A program made the position numbers and the translations under genes. From NCBI GenBank assembly GCA_900299025.1, contig OMIE01000066.1:1-64000 (forward strand): 64,000 nt of DNA. The letters are read 5' to 3'. The stretch is from Burkholderiaceae bacterium (lineage in GTDB: Bacteria; Pseudomonadota; Gammaproteobacteria; Burkholderiales; Burkholderiaceae_E). Of this stretch, positions 9,447 through 18,139 are shown in pieces; the first letter of the stretch is position 1; each line of letters starts with the position of its first letter. The notes beneath the pieces were generated by a model that made no database searches, was not told the DNA's origin, and was given only the letters and a program-made list of their open reading frames with translations.

Positions 9447-11086
9447 GATCTCCTCCACACAGTTGACGTTTGCTGAGTCCGAGTGAGGGTTTGTGTTTCT
9501 GATGTTTCGTCGATGCTATCGAGATCAACAAGGCCCGACAGCAATAGCCCCGCACCTGCCAAGACCATTGCCAAAAGCCATACAAACACAATCAACCAGC
9601 GACGCGTCGTTTTGACTTGCTTGCTTAGTTCATGAAGCGCGGCTTCGATACTATTGGGGCTGCGACTTCGATGGGCTGCCTGTTGAAGTGCCTCATGGGC
9701 AAGCCGTGGCATTTCAGGTAGCGACACACTCCAAATTTCGGCCTCTTGCTTAAGTCTTCGCAAAACCCCGCGCCAGCCCAGTTGTTCACGCATCCATCGC
9801 TCTAAAAAGGGCTTGGCTGTGACCCATAGATCAAGATCGGGGTCAAGTTGTCGGCCGAGCCCTTCAACGTTAAGCAAGGTCTTTTGTAAAAGCACAAGTT
9901 GTGGTTGCACCTGAACCCCAAAGCGCCTTGAGACCTGAAACAGTCGCATGAGCACCTGACCGAGCGAAATTTCCTTTAAAGGCTTGTCAAACACGGGTTC
10001 GCAACAACTTCGAACAGCTGCTTCGAGCACTTCAACACGAACCTTCTCGGGTACCCAGCCAGCTTGCAAATGCAATTGCGCAACACGTCGGTAGTCGCGT
10101 CTGAAAAATGCGAGAAAGTTTTGCGCTAAGTAATTTTTATCTTCTTCACTCAGTGAACCAACGATCCCAAAGTCGAGCGCAATGTAACGTCCTTTGTTTG
10201 GCCCGTCTGCTGCGACGAAAATATTCCCAGGATGCATATCCGCATGGAAAAAGCCGTCGCGAAAAACCTGGGTAAAAAAGATCTCCACCCCGTCACGCGA
10301 TAGGCGCTTTAAATCGATACCTGCCTCAAGCAAGGCATCGATGCGGCTAATCGGAATACCTTGCATGCGTTGCATGGTGAGGACATTGTTCGCAGTTGCC
10401 GACCAAATCATCTCGGGCATTAATAAGAGCGGCGAGTCAGCGAAATTACGCCGCAATTGATTGGCGTTGGCAGCCTCGCGCAGCAAATCGAGTTCATCGT
10501 GCAAAATCATGTCGAATTCATCGATCACATCAAGCAAGCGTAGACGGCGCGCATCAGCAGAAAGCTTTAAGAGCACCGATGCGAACTGCCTCATCAGCGC
10601 AAGATCAGCGTCAATAAAGCCAAGCATGCCAGGGCGCAAGACCTTGACAGCCACCTCGCGACCGTCGTGCATTTTGGCAAAGTGCACCTGAGAAATTGAA
10701 GCTGATGCAATCGGTGTTTGGTCAAAGGATTGATAAACGTCCTCAATCGACTGACCGAGCCCTCGTTCTATTTCAGCCATCGCAAGCGCACTATCAAAGG
10801 GCGCTACCCGGTCCTGAAGTTTGGCGAGTGCATCGGCAATGTCTTCGGGCAGTAAATCGCGACGGGTCGACAGCAGCTGCCCAAACTTCACAAAAATCGG
10901 CCCTAGGGATTCAAAGCTTTGTCGAAGCCTCTCCCCGCGTGCCAGCTTTAAGGGATCGCTTGGGAGCAGCGCGCCAAGGGTGCGAAACCAAAGGCGATGG
11001 GCAAGCGAGGGAAAGGCATCAAGAAGCAGGCTATCGAGCCTGTGGCTGGCAAAACAGCGCAGGATCGACAGCAATCGAATATTCAT
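9440..11086 (-). CDS. ubiB: UbiB / ABC1 family atypical kinase-ATPase for ubiquinone biosynthesis
   Basis: A 548-residue protein of the UbiB/COQ8 family, needed for aerobic ubiquinone synthesis and membrane-associated. The KxGQ region reads [19 protein letters not shown] (about residues 63-81), characteristic of the family. It is followed by the alanine-rich nucleotide-binding loop ([12 protein letters not shown]), [19 protein letters not shown] and ALDFGIVG (kinase-like metal-binding DFG). A C-terminal hydrophobic segment ([20 protein letters not shown]) anchors it in the membrane. Its start overlaps the ttcA stop as ATGA and its end overlaps the symporter start. No other ubi gene is in the window. 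Confidence 0.95.
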   Translation of the reverse strand: MNIRLLSILRCFASHRLDSLLLDAFPSLAHRLWFRTLGALLPSDPLKLARGERLRQSFESLGPIFVKFGQLLSTRRDLLPEDIADALAKLQDRVAPFDSALAMAEIERGLGQSIEDVYQSFDQTPIASASISQVHFAKMHDGREVAVKVLRPGMLGFIDADLALMRQFASVLLKLSADARRLRLLDVIDEFDMILHDELDLLREAANANQLRRNFADSPLLLMPEMIWSATANNVLTMQRMQGIPISRIDALLEAGIDLKRLSRDGVEIFFTQVFRDGFFHADMHPGNIFVAADGPNKGRYIALDFGIVGSLSEEDKNYLAQNFLAFFRRDYRRVAQLHLQAGWVPEKVRVEVLEAAVRSCCEPVFDKPLKEISLGQVLMRLFQVSRRFGVQVQPQLVLLQKTLLNVEGLGRQLDPDLDLWVTAKPFLERWMREQLGWRGVLRRLKQEAEIWSVSLPEMPRLAHEALQQAAHRSRSPNSIEAALHELSKQVKTTRRWLIVFVWLLAMVLAGAGLLLSGLVDLDSIDETSETQTLTRTQQTSTVWRRSC

Positions 11087-11952
11087 CGTTGCGGCATGAA
11101 TTGCACTCGGACCTCGTCGATTGCAGGAGGGTCAAAAGCGATATCGCCTTCGACCGCCAAATCATCAACGGTGAGGGATTGAAAATCAAAAGCTTTGCGA
11201 TCCATTAAATGCGAGGGTACCAGTCGGCCAAGGGCAGCAAACACATGATCAACCCGGCCAGGAAACTGCTTTTCCCAAGTGCGCATTAGCTGTTTGACCT
11301 CTTGTCGCTTGAGATTATCTTGGGAGCCACATAAATCACAAGGGATGATCGGAAAAGCGCGCCATGCTGCATAGGCTTCCAAATCGCGCTCGCGCACATA
11401 AGCAAGTGGCCGAATCACGATGTGCTTGCCGTCGTCAGCGCGCAGCTTGGCTGGCATCCCCTTGAGCTTGCCGCCATAAAAGAGGTTGAGAAAAAAAGTT
11501 TCTAAGATGTCGTCACGATGGTGGCCGAGGGCGATTTTGCTTGCACCAAGTTCGTCTGCGACCCGATACAAAATACCGCGTCGCAGCCTCGAGCAAAGCG
11601 AACACATGGTTTTACCTTGTGGAATTACCCGGGTGACAATGCTGTAAGTGTCTTGGGTTTCGATGTGAAAGGGCACATTTAGGCTGCGCAAGTAAGTCGG
11701 CAGTACATCGGCTGGGAAGCCCGGTTGCTTTTGATCAAGATTGACCGCTATCAATTCGAAAGCGACGGGAGAGCGCTCACGCAAGGTCAAGAGTAAATCG
11801 AGCAGGGCGTAGCTATCTTTGCCGCCGGATAGGCACACCATCACTTTATCGCCCTCTTCAATCATCTGAAAGTCGCCGATCGCCTGGCCGGTTAGACGCA
11901 ATAAACGCTTATGCAATTTATTGCGTTCGTAGGCAAGCTTATCGTTCATCAT
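11083..11952 (-). CDS. ttcA: tRNA 2-thiocytidine(32) synthetase TtcA
   Basis: A 289-residue enzyme that thiolates cytidine 32 of certain tRNAs using an Fe-S cluster and ATP. The PP-loop SGGKDS spans residues 42-47. The cluster cysteines lie in [11 protein letters not shown] and further on in the PCDLCGSQ motif; [15 protein letters not shown] is family-typical. ATG 11952 is chosen because it overlaps the folB stop codon (ATGA arrangement). The start 14 codons upstream would lie inside folB, and ATG 11949 is an equally possible second codon. It is translationally coupled to folB upstream and ubiB downstream. Confidence 0.96.
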   Translation of the reverse strand: MMNDKLAYERNKLHKRLLRLTGQAIGDFQMIEEGDKVMVCLSGGKDSYALLDLLLTLRERSPVAFELIAVNLDQKQPGFPADVLPTYLRSLNVPFHIETQDTYSIVTRVIPQGKTMCSLCSRLRRGILYRVADELGASKIALGHHRDDILETFFLNLFYGGKLKGMPAKLRADDGKHIVIRPLAYVRERDLEAYAAWRAFPIIPCDLCGSQDNLKRQEVKQLMRTWEKQFPGRVDHVFAALGRLVPSHLMDRKAFDFQSLTVDDLAVEGDIAFDPPAIDEVRVQFMPQR

Positions 11953-12344
11953 AGGGGGGCAAAGCGAATCGATTCGATACCAACGGTTTTGCAATCCGGA
12001 TAAACATCAGGCTTTTCAGTGCGAACCGTTGCCGCTCTAACAGCGCCGAGTTCGAGGCAAAAGCTGAGCACTTCGTCGATCAGGGTTTCTTGTAGGTTGA
12101 AGTGGCGGGATGCGGCAAGTGATGCGATACCTTCGCGCAATTTGTCATAGTCCAGCGTGTCTTGCACATCATCACGGTTTGAATCCGATGCTGCTATGGG
12201 TACAAAAAGTGCAACTGTAATTTTTACCCGCTGACGTGCTTGGCGCTCAAACTCATGAAAGCCGATCGAAGCCTGGACTTCAAGGTCTTCGATAAAAATC
12301 CGACGACAATCGCTTAGACGTGGATGAAACAGCAGAGAACTCAT
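11949..12344 (-). CDS. folB: Dihydroneopterin aldolase
   Basis: A 131-residue enzyme converting 7,8-dihydroneopterin to 6-hydroxymethyl-dihydropterin in folate synthesis. Family marks are [22 protein letters not shown] near the N-terminus (the IGxxxxE motif with its substrate-binding glutamate) and [13 protein letters not shown] followed by [18 protein letters not shown] near the C-terminus. Length fits the ~120-residue family. It overlaps the SDR gene upstream by 4 bases (ATGA) and ttcA downstream likewise, so it is part of a strictly coupled unit. Confidence 0.95.
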   Translation of the reverse strand: MSSLLFHPRLSDCRRIFIEDLEVQASIGFHEFERQARQRVKITVALFVPIAASDSNRDDVQDTLDYDKLREGIASLAASRHFNLQETLIDEVLSFCLELGAVRAATVRTEKPDVYPDCKTVGIESIRFAPL

Positions 12345-13261
12345 AGCCTTGATTCCGATTCGAGACGGTCGCTGGTCGTAAACATCACATCACGCGCGCT
12401 AGCTTGCAAGTGTTGCCCACCATCGACCAATAAATTCACGCCTGTAATGGCTCTGGCTTGAAGCAGATAGACGATCGCCTGCGCGATATCGCTTGGCTCT
12501 GAGGATCGCCCCAAGGGGGTTTGTTGGTGGGCCTGGGCAAAGCCCGCTTCGCTTTGATCGCCTGATAGCATGGTAATGCCTGGTGAGACTGCAAGCACGC
12601 GCAAATGCGGGGCAAAGTCGCGTGCCATGAGGTCGGTGGCCTGCCAAAGGGCGGCTTTGCTGAGGGTATAGGAAAAAAAATCGGGATTGGGGTTGTGCAA
12701 TTTCTGATCGAGCAAATTGATCACAACCCCTTGCTTAGAAGGTTTCGCCGCGCTGCAGTGTGCAAACAGGGCCTGAGTCAACAAGACCGGCGCAACAAGA
12801 TTTGGCATCCAGTGCCCAAGTAAGCCTTCAGCGTTGACGTCCCTAGGCCCATCCCAGGCAAAACGCGAAGCGTTGTTAATCACCGCGTCAAGGCCTTGAG
12901 CATGCTTGAGCGCCTGCTGAAAAAGCCCATCAACCTCAGCCGGAACAGACAAATCGGCCGCAAGCGTCCAGGCTCGCTGCCCCAAGGCACGAACCTCGTC
13001 AGCAGTCTTTTGCGCGTCGTCAAGCGAGTGCTGATAGTGCACCACCACATCCCATCGCGCCCTCGCGAGTCCCAGGGCAATGGCCCGGCCGATTCGTTTG
13101 CCGGCACCAGTGACTAAGGCCACAGGAGCGATGTTGCGCGGTTCTGCATGCTGTGTTTCATCCCATGCCGATGCTTGCGCAAAGCTTTCGTTGCCAGGCG
13201 CAGGCGCAGCCTCCGCCTTGCTTTGGGCGGGGCTAAGGGGCGGACTAGCGTGAGCTTTCAT
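12341..13261 (-). CDS. Short-chain dehydrogenase, probable FolM-like pteridine reductase
   Basis: A 306-residue SDR with an NADP-binding motif VTGAGKRIGRAIALGLA after a disordered N-terminal extension of about 45 residues. The arginine in TGxxxRIG (instead of the common GxG) is typical of pteridine reductases and FolM dihydromonapterin reductase. The catalytic Y-x-x-x-K reads YTLSKAAL. The coupled position just upstream of folB supports a pterin or folate substrate (inference). ATG 13261 is preferred; a further in-frame start 26 codons upstream would run into the divergent midA-type gene. Divergent promoters must lie within the 57 bases up to 13319. Confidence 0.82.
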   Translation of the reverse strand: MKAHASPPLSPAQSKAEAAPAPGNESFAQASAWDETQHAEPRNIAPVALVTGAGKRIGRAIALGLARARWDVVVHYQHSLDDAQKTADEVRALGQRAWTLAADLSVPAEVDGLFQQALKHAQGLDAVINNASRFAWDGPRDVNAEGLLGHWMPNLVAPVLLTQALFAHCSAAKPSKQGVVINLLDQKLHNPNPDFFSYTLSKAALWQATDLMARDFAPHLRVLAVSPGITMLSGDQSEAGFAQAHQQTPLGRSSEPSDIAQAIVYLLQARAITGVNLLVDGGQHLQASARDVMFTTSDRLESESRL

Positions 13262-13318
13262 CGTGCACAGTGGGACTTGGGTTTGGAGCTTCGGCCGCGC
13301 AGTGTAACCTGCACAACC

Positions 13319-14542
13319 ATGAGCATGTCTAGCCATCAAAGCTTGTCCGATCTAATCCGTCTCGAGATCCAAAGGTCCTCGGGTTGGCTCGGCTTCGAAC
13401 AGTTCATGGCTATGGCACTTTATGCCCCGGGCCTTGGCTATTACAGTGGCTCTCGCTCGCCCTTCGGTCCACAGGGTGATTTTGTGACAGCACCCGCAAT
13501 CAGCCCCTGGTATGGCGATTGCCTAGCCCGCCAGATCATCCAGGTGCTCGATGCGATCGGTAGCGATCAAGTGCTTGAATTTGGGGCGGGAGACGGCACG
13601 CTTGCTGCGCAAATCCTCAATTATGCTGCGCAAATCAAGCGGCCGATCCGATACCAGATTATCGAGTTATCAGCGGGTTTAAAGGAGCAACAACAAGACC
13701 GCATGAGACGAGCGTCAGCGGATACTCATGCGCAGGTCAGTTGGCTCGAGCGTCTCCCAGATCCCGGGTTTCGAGGCGTCATGCTTGCCCATGAGGTTCT
13801 CGATGCCATGCCTGTGCGTCTTTTTGTCCATCGATATGAGCCGCAGACGCCAGTACAGTGGTTTGAACGAGGGCTCGCTTTAAAGACCTCTTGGCAAGTG
13901 AGCGATGCTTCGCCACCCTGGCGATTTGTCGACCGCTTATGTGAACCCGACACTTCTAGCCGCCTTGATAGGCTTAAGGCCGCCTGTCAGCAGCAATGGC
14001 AAGAGGACTGGCCCGATGGCATGATTATCGAATGGCACGAACAAGCCCAAGCGTGGATTCGCAGCCTTGCTGGCGTCATCGAACAAGGGCTTTTGCTGCT
14101 TATCGATTATGGTTTTCCCGCGCATGAGTACTACCTTCCCCAACGCCAACAAGGCACCCTTATGACCCACCGCCAACATCGTGCGGGAACTGAGGTTTTG
14201 GCCCACCCCGGCGAACAGGATGTAAGCGTGCATGTTGACTTCACAGCAATGGCCCGCGTTGCCCTCGAAGAGGGCATGAACTTGTCGGGTTATTGTGCCC
14301 AAGCCAGGTTTTTGATGAATACGGGCCTACTTGATATCGCTGGGTCATGGGCGCAAGCCCAAGACAATTTACGTTCAAGCGAGGCAATCGCTAAGCTGGC
14401 TGCTGTGCAAAAACTGCTGTCAGAAGCGGAGATGGGCGAACTCTTCAAGGTCATGGCCTTGACCCGAGGGCTTGAAGATCTTGAACTCATCGGTTTTCGA
14501 CAAGGTGATCGTAGCGGTCGACTCGGACTTGAACCGTGCTGA
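13319..14542 (+). CDS. MidA/NDUFAF7-type SAM-dependent methyltransferase
   Basis: A 407-residue protein of the PF02636 family, the bacterial relatives of the mitochondrial complex I assembly methyltransferase NDUFAF7/MidA. N-terminal marks are FEQFMAMALYAPGLGYYSG and GDFVTAPAISPWYG; the SAM-binding motif is VLEFGAGDGTLAAQIL. The later motif MLAHEVLDAMPVRLF and LLLIDYGFPAHEYY are family-typical. The bacterial target is not known. ATG 13319 is the first start that gives family length; ATG 13325 is also possible. The DUF2905 gene overlaps its stop by 7 bases. Confidence 0.93.
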   Translation: MSMSSHQSLSDLIRLEIQRSSGWLGFEQFMAMALYAPGLGYYSGSRSPFGPQGDFVTAPAISPWYGDCLARQIIQVLDAIGSDQVLEFGAGDGTLAAQILNYAAQIKRPIRYQIIELSAGLKEQQQDRMRRASADTHAQVSWLERLPDPGFRGVMLAHEVLDAMPVRLFVHRYEPQTPVQWFERGLALKTSWQVSDASPPWRFVDRLCEPDTSSRLDRLKAACQQQWQEDWPDGMIIEWHEQAQAWIRSLAGVIEQGLLLLIDYGFPAHEYYLPQRQQGTLMTHRQHRAGTEVLAHPGEQDVSVHVDFTAMARVALEEGMNLSGYCAQARFLMNTGLLDIAGSWAQAQDNLRSSEAIAKLAAVQKLLSEAEMGELFKVMALTRGLEDLELIGFRQGDRSGRLGLEPC

Positions 14543-14730
14543 AGTGGTTGCTGGTTACTGTGCTGGCACTGATTCTTTTCAGCGGTCTACAGCCCTTGCT
14601 TCGCCGGTTTGGCTGGGGCCGATTACCGGGCGATCTTGAGTTAAAGCTAGGCAAGCGAAGCCTTTGGCTTCCGCTTGGCTCCACCGTGCTTTTAACACTG
14701 CTGGTTGGTTTGATCGCTCGCTGGCTCTAG
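14536..14730 (+). CDS. DUF2905 family small membrane protein
   Basis: A 64-residue protein with two hydrophobic helices (residues 3-17 and about 47-63) flanking a basic loop RRFGWGRLPGDLELKLGKR, which matches the DUF2905 pattern (LPGD in the loop). Function is unknown. The start is GTG 14536, which overlaps the stop of the upstream methyltransferase gene, so translation is probably coupled. A short direct repeat follows the stop. Confidence 0.8.
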   Translation: MLKWLLVTVLALILFSGLQPLLRRFGWGRLPGDLELKLGKRSLWLPLGSTVLLTLLVGLIARWL

Positions 14731-14767
14731 CTCAGCACAACGGCTCGCTTGAGCTCAGCACAACGGC
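14729..14767. repeat. Short direct repeat, two copies, 23-bp period
   Basis: The 16-base word AGCTCAGCACAACGGC occurs at 14729-14744 and again at 14752-14767. It fills most of the gap between the convergent DUF2905 and nitronate monooxygenase genes; the first copy begins in the DUF2905 stop codon. Probably a slippage duplication. Confidence 0.8.
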
Positions 14768-14777
14768 CGGCTTTCGA

Positions 14778-15743
14778 TTAAGACGCCACGTTGAGGGCTG
14801 CGCGCGCTGCATGGTACTCATCAGCAATACGATCAACCAGCGCTCCTGCGCTTTGTACCGCGTCGACGGCACCGATGCCTTGTCCGCAACCCCAAATATC
14901 TTTCCAGGCCTTTTTATCCATATTGCCGCCCGAATTGAAGTTCATTTTGCTGGGATCGCTCTCTGGCAGTTGGTCGGGGTCAAGACCTGCTTGTTCGATA
15001 GAGCGGCGAAGGTAATTGCCATGTACCCCGGTAAATAAATTGGTGTAAACAATGTCCTTGGCTGAGCCTTCAACGATGGCTTGCTTATAGCTATCTTTGG
15101 CGTTAGCTTCGTCGGTCGCGATAAAAGCTGAACCGATATAGGCAAAATCTGCACCCATGGCTTGGGCCGCCAAGACGCCAGCTCCGGTCGCAATCGATCC
15201 CGATAGCGCAATGGGCCCTTTAAACCAGCGTCTTGTCTCAGCAACCAGCGCAAAGGGCGACTGTTTGCCTGCATGGCCTCCCGCGCCCGAGGCAACCAGG
15301 ATTAGGCCATCAGCGCCTTTTTCGATCGCTTTATGGGCAAAAAATTGATCGATCACATCATGCAAGACCATGCCGCCATAGCTGTGGATGGCCTCGTTGA
15401 GTTCGGGTCTTGCTCCGAGCGATGTAATCACCAAGGGAACTTTGTGTTTAACGCAGAGTGCGACGTCTTGCTCTAGGCGGTCATTTGATTTGTGAACGAT
15501 TTGATTGACCGCGAAGGGTGCTGCCGGGCGATCAGGATGAGCCTGGTTCCACGCATCGAGTTCATCGCGGATGCGGATCAGCCATTGTTCGAGCACTTCG
15601 ATCGGTCTGGCATTGAGCGCAGGAAATGAGCCGACCACACCGGCCTTGCACTGGGCAATGACCAAGTCAGGGTTGGAAACAATGAAAAGCGGCGAGGCAA
15701 TCACCGGGATGCGAAGACTTGCCTTCAGTTGTTCAAGTGTCAT
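14778..15743 (-). CDS. Nitronate monooxygenase family flavoprotein
   Basis: A 321-residue FMN-dependent TIM-barrel protein of the 2-nitropropane dioxygenase / nitronate monooxygenase family. Typical elements are the N-terminal IPVIASPLFIVSNPDL, the glycine-rich VASGAGGHAGKQSPFAL segment with the putative catalytic histidine, and the FMN phosphate-binding run ALSGSIATGAGVLAAQAMGA. Many members are NAD(P)H:quinone reductases or enoyl reductases, so the substrate is uncertain. ATG 15743 gives the family start; the longer frame overlaps cca. It lies 10 bases downstream of cca. Confidence 0.9.
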   Translation of the reverse strand: MTLEQLKASLRIPVIASPLFIVSNPDLVIAQCKAGVVGSFPALNARPIEVLEQWLIRIRDELDAWNQAHPDRPAAPFAVNQIVHKSNDRLEQDVALCVKHKVPLVITSLGARPELNEAIHSYGGMVLHDVIDQFFAHKAIEKGADGLILVASGAGGHAGKQSPFALVAETRRWFKGPIALSGSIATGAGVLAAQAMGADFAYIGSAFIATDEANAKDSYKQAIVEGSAKDIVYTNLFTGVHGNYLRRSIEQAGLDPDQLPESDPSKMNFNSGGNMDKKAWKDIWGCGQGIGAVDAVQSAGALVDRIADEYHAARAALNVAS

Positions 15744-15753
15744 GGCGGTGGGC

Positions 15754-17058
15754 TTATGGGCGTGTGTTGTGAAGGCCGTGAGGATAACGTGTTCGTAGCG
15801 CCTTCGATAGCTCGAGCGCTCGTGCAAGCCTGATAGCCTCACCGAGGGCAGGACCCTTAAGCCTGCGTTGCGACTCGCTTACGTTAAGTTTGGCGTGACG
15901 ATAATCCTCAGCGAGTACGTTCAGCGCCTCGATCGCACGCTTGCTTCTGAGGCTTGCCTGGGATTGCACCGAAGGGTGCCAGCAGATGACGGCAAGCAAG
16001 TCATGCAGTTGCTGGGGCCGTCTCATCAGGTCAATCGATTCAAAAAACCCAGCTATCGATTGGGCTTGTGCAGCAAGGACTTCATCGGAAAGTGGCGGCA
16101 AGCCCGCCATCGAGTCACCATGCTGATCAGGTACGTATGGATCGTCGAAAAGGATGTCCAACAAGCTGCTTTGATGTTTGCGCACTTGGTGGCAAAGCGC
16201 TAGCGTATCGCGTGGCATTTTCAAGCTCGCCAAAACGGGCTCACGAAAGTGCTCAAAGGCAAGCGCACAAAAAATTCCCCAAGTGAGTCCTCGTTTTGCC
16301 CCCGCAGCGGCTGCAAAATCGAGTTGGGCAAGCATGGGCTCCTCCTCCTCACTCAAGCGGTCAAAGGGTTTGAGCTTGCAATCGGCAAGACAGCGCCAAA
16401 GCGCCGAGGGTTTGATTTCGGCCATGCCTTGATCGAGTTCGCGCCAGACACGCTCTGCACTCCAGTGGTCAGTTTCGCCAACTTGAACCATCTCACGCAT
16501 GAGCGTCATGGTTTCGGGGTGAATCTGAAAACTTGGAAAACGTGCCGCAAAACGCGCCACGCGCAGTAGGCGAACAGGATCCTCGCGAAAGGCTTCGCTC
16601 ACATGGCGCAAAAGGCCTTGCCGCAAATCGCAAAGCCCTTCGTAGGGATCCTGGAGCTCACCTTTAGCATTGATCGCCATCGCATTGATACGCAGATCAC
16701 GGCGCTTCAAGTCCTCCTCGAGCGACACTTCAGGCGCACAGCAAAACTCGAACCCCTGATAACCCCTGGCGATCTTCCGCTCGGTCCTGGCCAGAGCAAA
16801 CTCTTCTTGGTTTTGCGGATGCAAGAACACTGGAAAGTCACGCCCTACCGGCAAAAAGCCGGCCTCAAGCATGTGTTGTGGAGAGCTTCCAACCACTAGC
16901 CAGTCGTGGTCGTGGACCTCACGGCCTAGCAGCAAATCCCGCACTGCACCGCCAACGCAATACACCGTCGCTGGAGCAATCGCCTGGCAATAAGGATCGT
17001 GCTTGAGCCGATCGCATATGGCTTGTAAAGCCACGGGGGCGATCTTGCCTTCGATCAA
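15754..17058 (-). CDS. cca: CCA tRNA nucleotidyltransferase
   Basis: A 434-residue enzyme that builds or repairs the CCA end of tRNAs. The class II nucleotidyltransferase signature is clear: [12 protein letters not shown] near residue 34, then the metal-binding D-H-D in HDHDWLVVG. It is followed by [28 protein letters not shown] and [11 protein letters not shown]. The C-terminal third is more variable, and no full HD phosphohydrolase signature is evident. The likely start is TTG 17058, which follows the stop of the upstream gene (TAGATTG arrangement). Order and spacing suggest an operon with the NDUFA9-like gene and the flavoprotein. Confidence 0.94.
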   Translation of the reverse strand: MIEGKIAPVALQAICDRLKHDPYCQAIAPATVYCVGGAVRDLLLGREVHDHDWLVVGSSPQHMLEAGFLPVGRDFPVFLHPQNQEEFALARTERKIARGYQGFEFCCAPEVSLEEDLKRRDLRINAMAINAKGELQDPYEGLCDLRQGLLRHVSEAFREDPVRLLRVARFAARFPSFQIHPETMTLMREMVQVGETDHWSAERVWRELDQGMAEIKPSALWRCLADCKLKPFDRLSEEEEPMLAQLDFAAAAGAKRGLTWGIFCALAFEHFREPVLASLKMPRDTLALCHQVRKHQSSLLDILFDDPYVPDQHGDSMAGLPPLSDEVLAAQAQSIAGFFESIDLMRRPQQLHDLLAVICWHPSVQSQASLRSKRAIEALNVLAEDYRHAKLNVSESQRRLKGPALGEAIRLARALELSKALRTRYPHGLHNTRP

Positions 17059-17059
17059 T

Positions 17060-18106
17060 CTAACGCCCCCTAGGGGTCGATTGAAGGTAGTCGCGTGCGG
17101 CTTCGAGCCCTTGGGCCTTGATGCCTAGCGTAGCGAGCGTGTTGACTGGGACACCGAGTACCTGTGCTTTGCCACTTGGCAAATTATCGACGCGCATCGA
17201 GTCGAGATTATCAACACTCATCAAGGGCGGCCCTGGTAAAGCTTCAAGCATGCGGGCTTGGAGGTAGGCTAATGGATAAGGTAGTGGAACGATCCATGGG
17301 CTAGAACCATGAGCCGCTTCACAGGCAAAACGAAAAAGTTCTGCGAGCGTTAAGCGATCTGGACCAAACGCTTCAACAATAAGCGAAGCCTTCGTATCCA
17401 CGCAGGCTTTCCTATCCCAGTCGCTAAGTGCTTTGCGGCCTTCTACTTGCTTGGGTATGAAGGATTCACGTCCCAGGCGATGAAGCGCAAGGCGGCAAAT
17501 CACTTCACAAAGGTCTTGCACATGAACCGGGGCAAAGCGGGCATGGGCGCCTGCTAGCGGCAGCACAGGAACGAACGCGCCGAGCTTGGCAAAAACATTT
17601 AAAAACTTGTCCTTTGGCCCAAAAACTACCGAAGGGCGAACCAGGCTTACCGGATGTCCAGACTGTAATAGCATTTTCTCAGCCTGGCTCTTGGAGCGCA
17701 AATACATCGATGGGGCACGATCAACGTCTTCCGGCAGGCAACCAAGCGCTGAGATATGAATCAACGCCTGTTTGTCGAGTAGCTTCAATATGCGTTGCGG
17801 CAGCTTGACATGGACCGCATCGAAAGCTTTACCCCAGGGTGTTGCTCGATCGCTATGCAACACACCAGCCAGGTTAATCACAAGCTTGCTGTCTGCGATC
17901 AGCGCTTGCAAGCTTGGTTCATGATGCACATCAGCTTGAACAACATGCACGCTTGGCATCGTACTCAGCGACCCATGGCGCCATGCTCGCTTGCTCGGGA
18001 CGATAAGCCTCGTTTCGGGGAGCAGCCGGCTTAAGTGCGCAAGCAATGCGCTACCAATAAAGCCACTTGCACCGATGAGAAGGATGGCGTCATGCGTTGG
18101 TTTCAT
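17060..18106 (-). CDS. NDUFA9-like atypical short-chain dehydrogenase (NAD-dependent epimerase fold)
   Basis: A 348-residue Rossmann-fold protein starting with [18 protein letters not shown], the NAD(P)-binding motif of extended/atypical SDRs. Middle elements HISALG and [12 protein letters not shown] (Y-x-x-x-K-like) and [16 protein letters not shown] match the complex I NDUFA9-subunit family. Bacterial members are often annotated as complex I-related, but their role is not established. It is followed after one base by cca and preceded by the lytic transglycosylase gene with 33 bases between. Confidence 0.85.
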   Translation of the reverse strand: MKPTHDAILLIGASGFIGSALLAHLSRLLPETRLIVPSKRAWRHGSLSTMPSVHVVQADVHHEPSLQALIADSKLVINLAGVLHSDRATPWGKAFDAVHVKLPQRILKLLDKQALIHISALGCLPEDVDRAPSMYLRSKSQAEKMLLQSGHPVSLVRPSVVFGPKDKFLNVFAKLGAFVPVLPLAGAHARFAPVHVQDLCEVICRLALHRLGRESFIPKQVEGRKALSDWDRKACVDTKASLIVEAFGPDRLTLAELFRFACEAAHGSSPWIVPLPYPLAYLQARMLEALPGPPLMSVDNLDSMRVDNLPSGKAQVLGVPVNTLATLGIKAQGLEAARDYLQSTPRGR

Positions 18107-18139
18107 CGTGTGCTCAGGGTAGTTGGGCTTAAGGGTGAT

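Noticed and set aside
13148-13318. N-terminal extension of the MidA-type methyltransferase
   Set aside because: The added 57 residues overlap the divergent SDR gene and its promoter region and do not resemble the family N-terminus.
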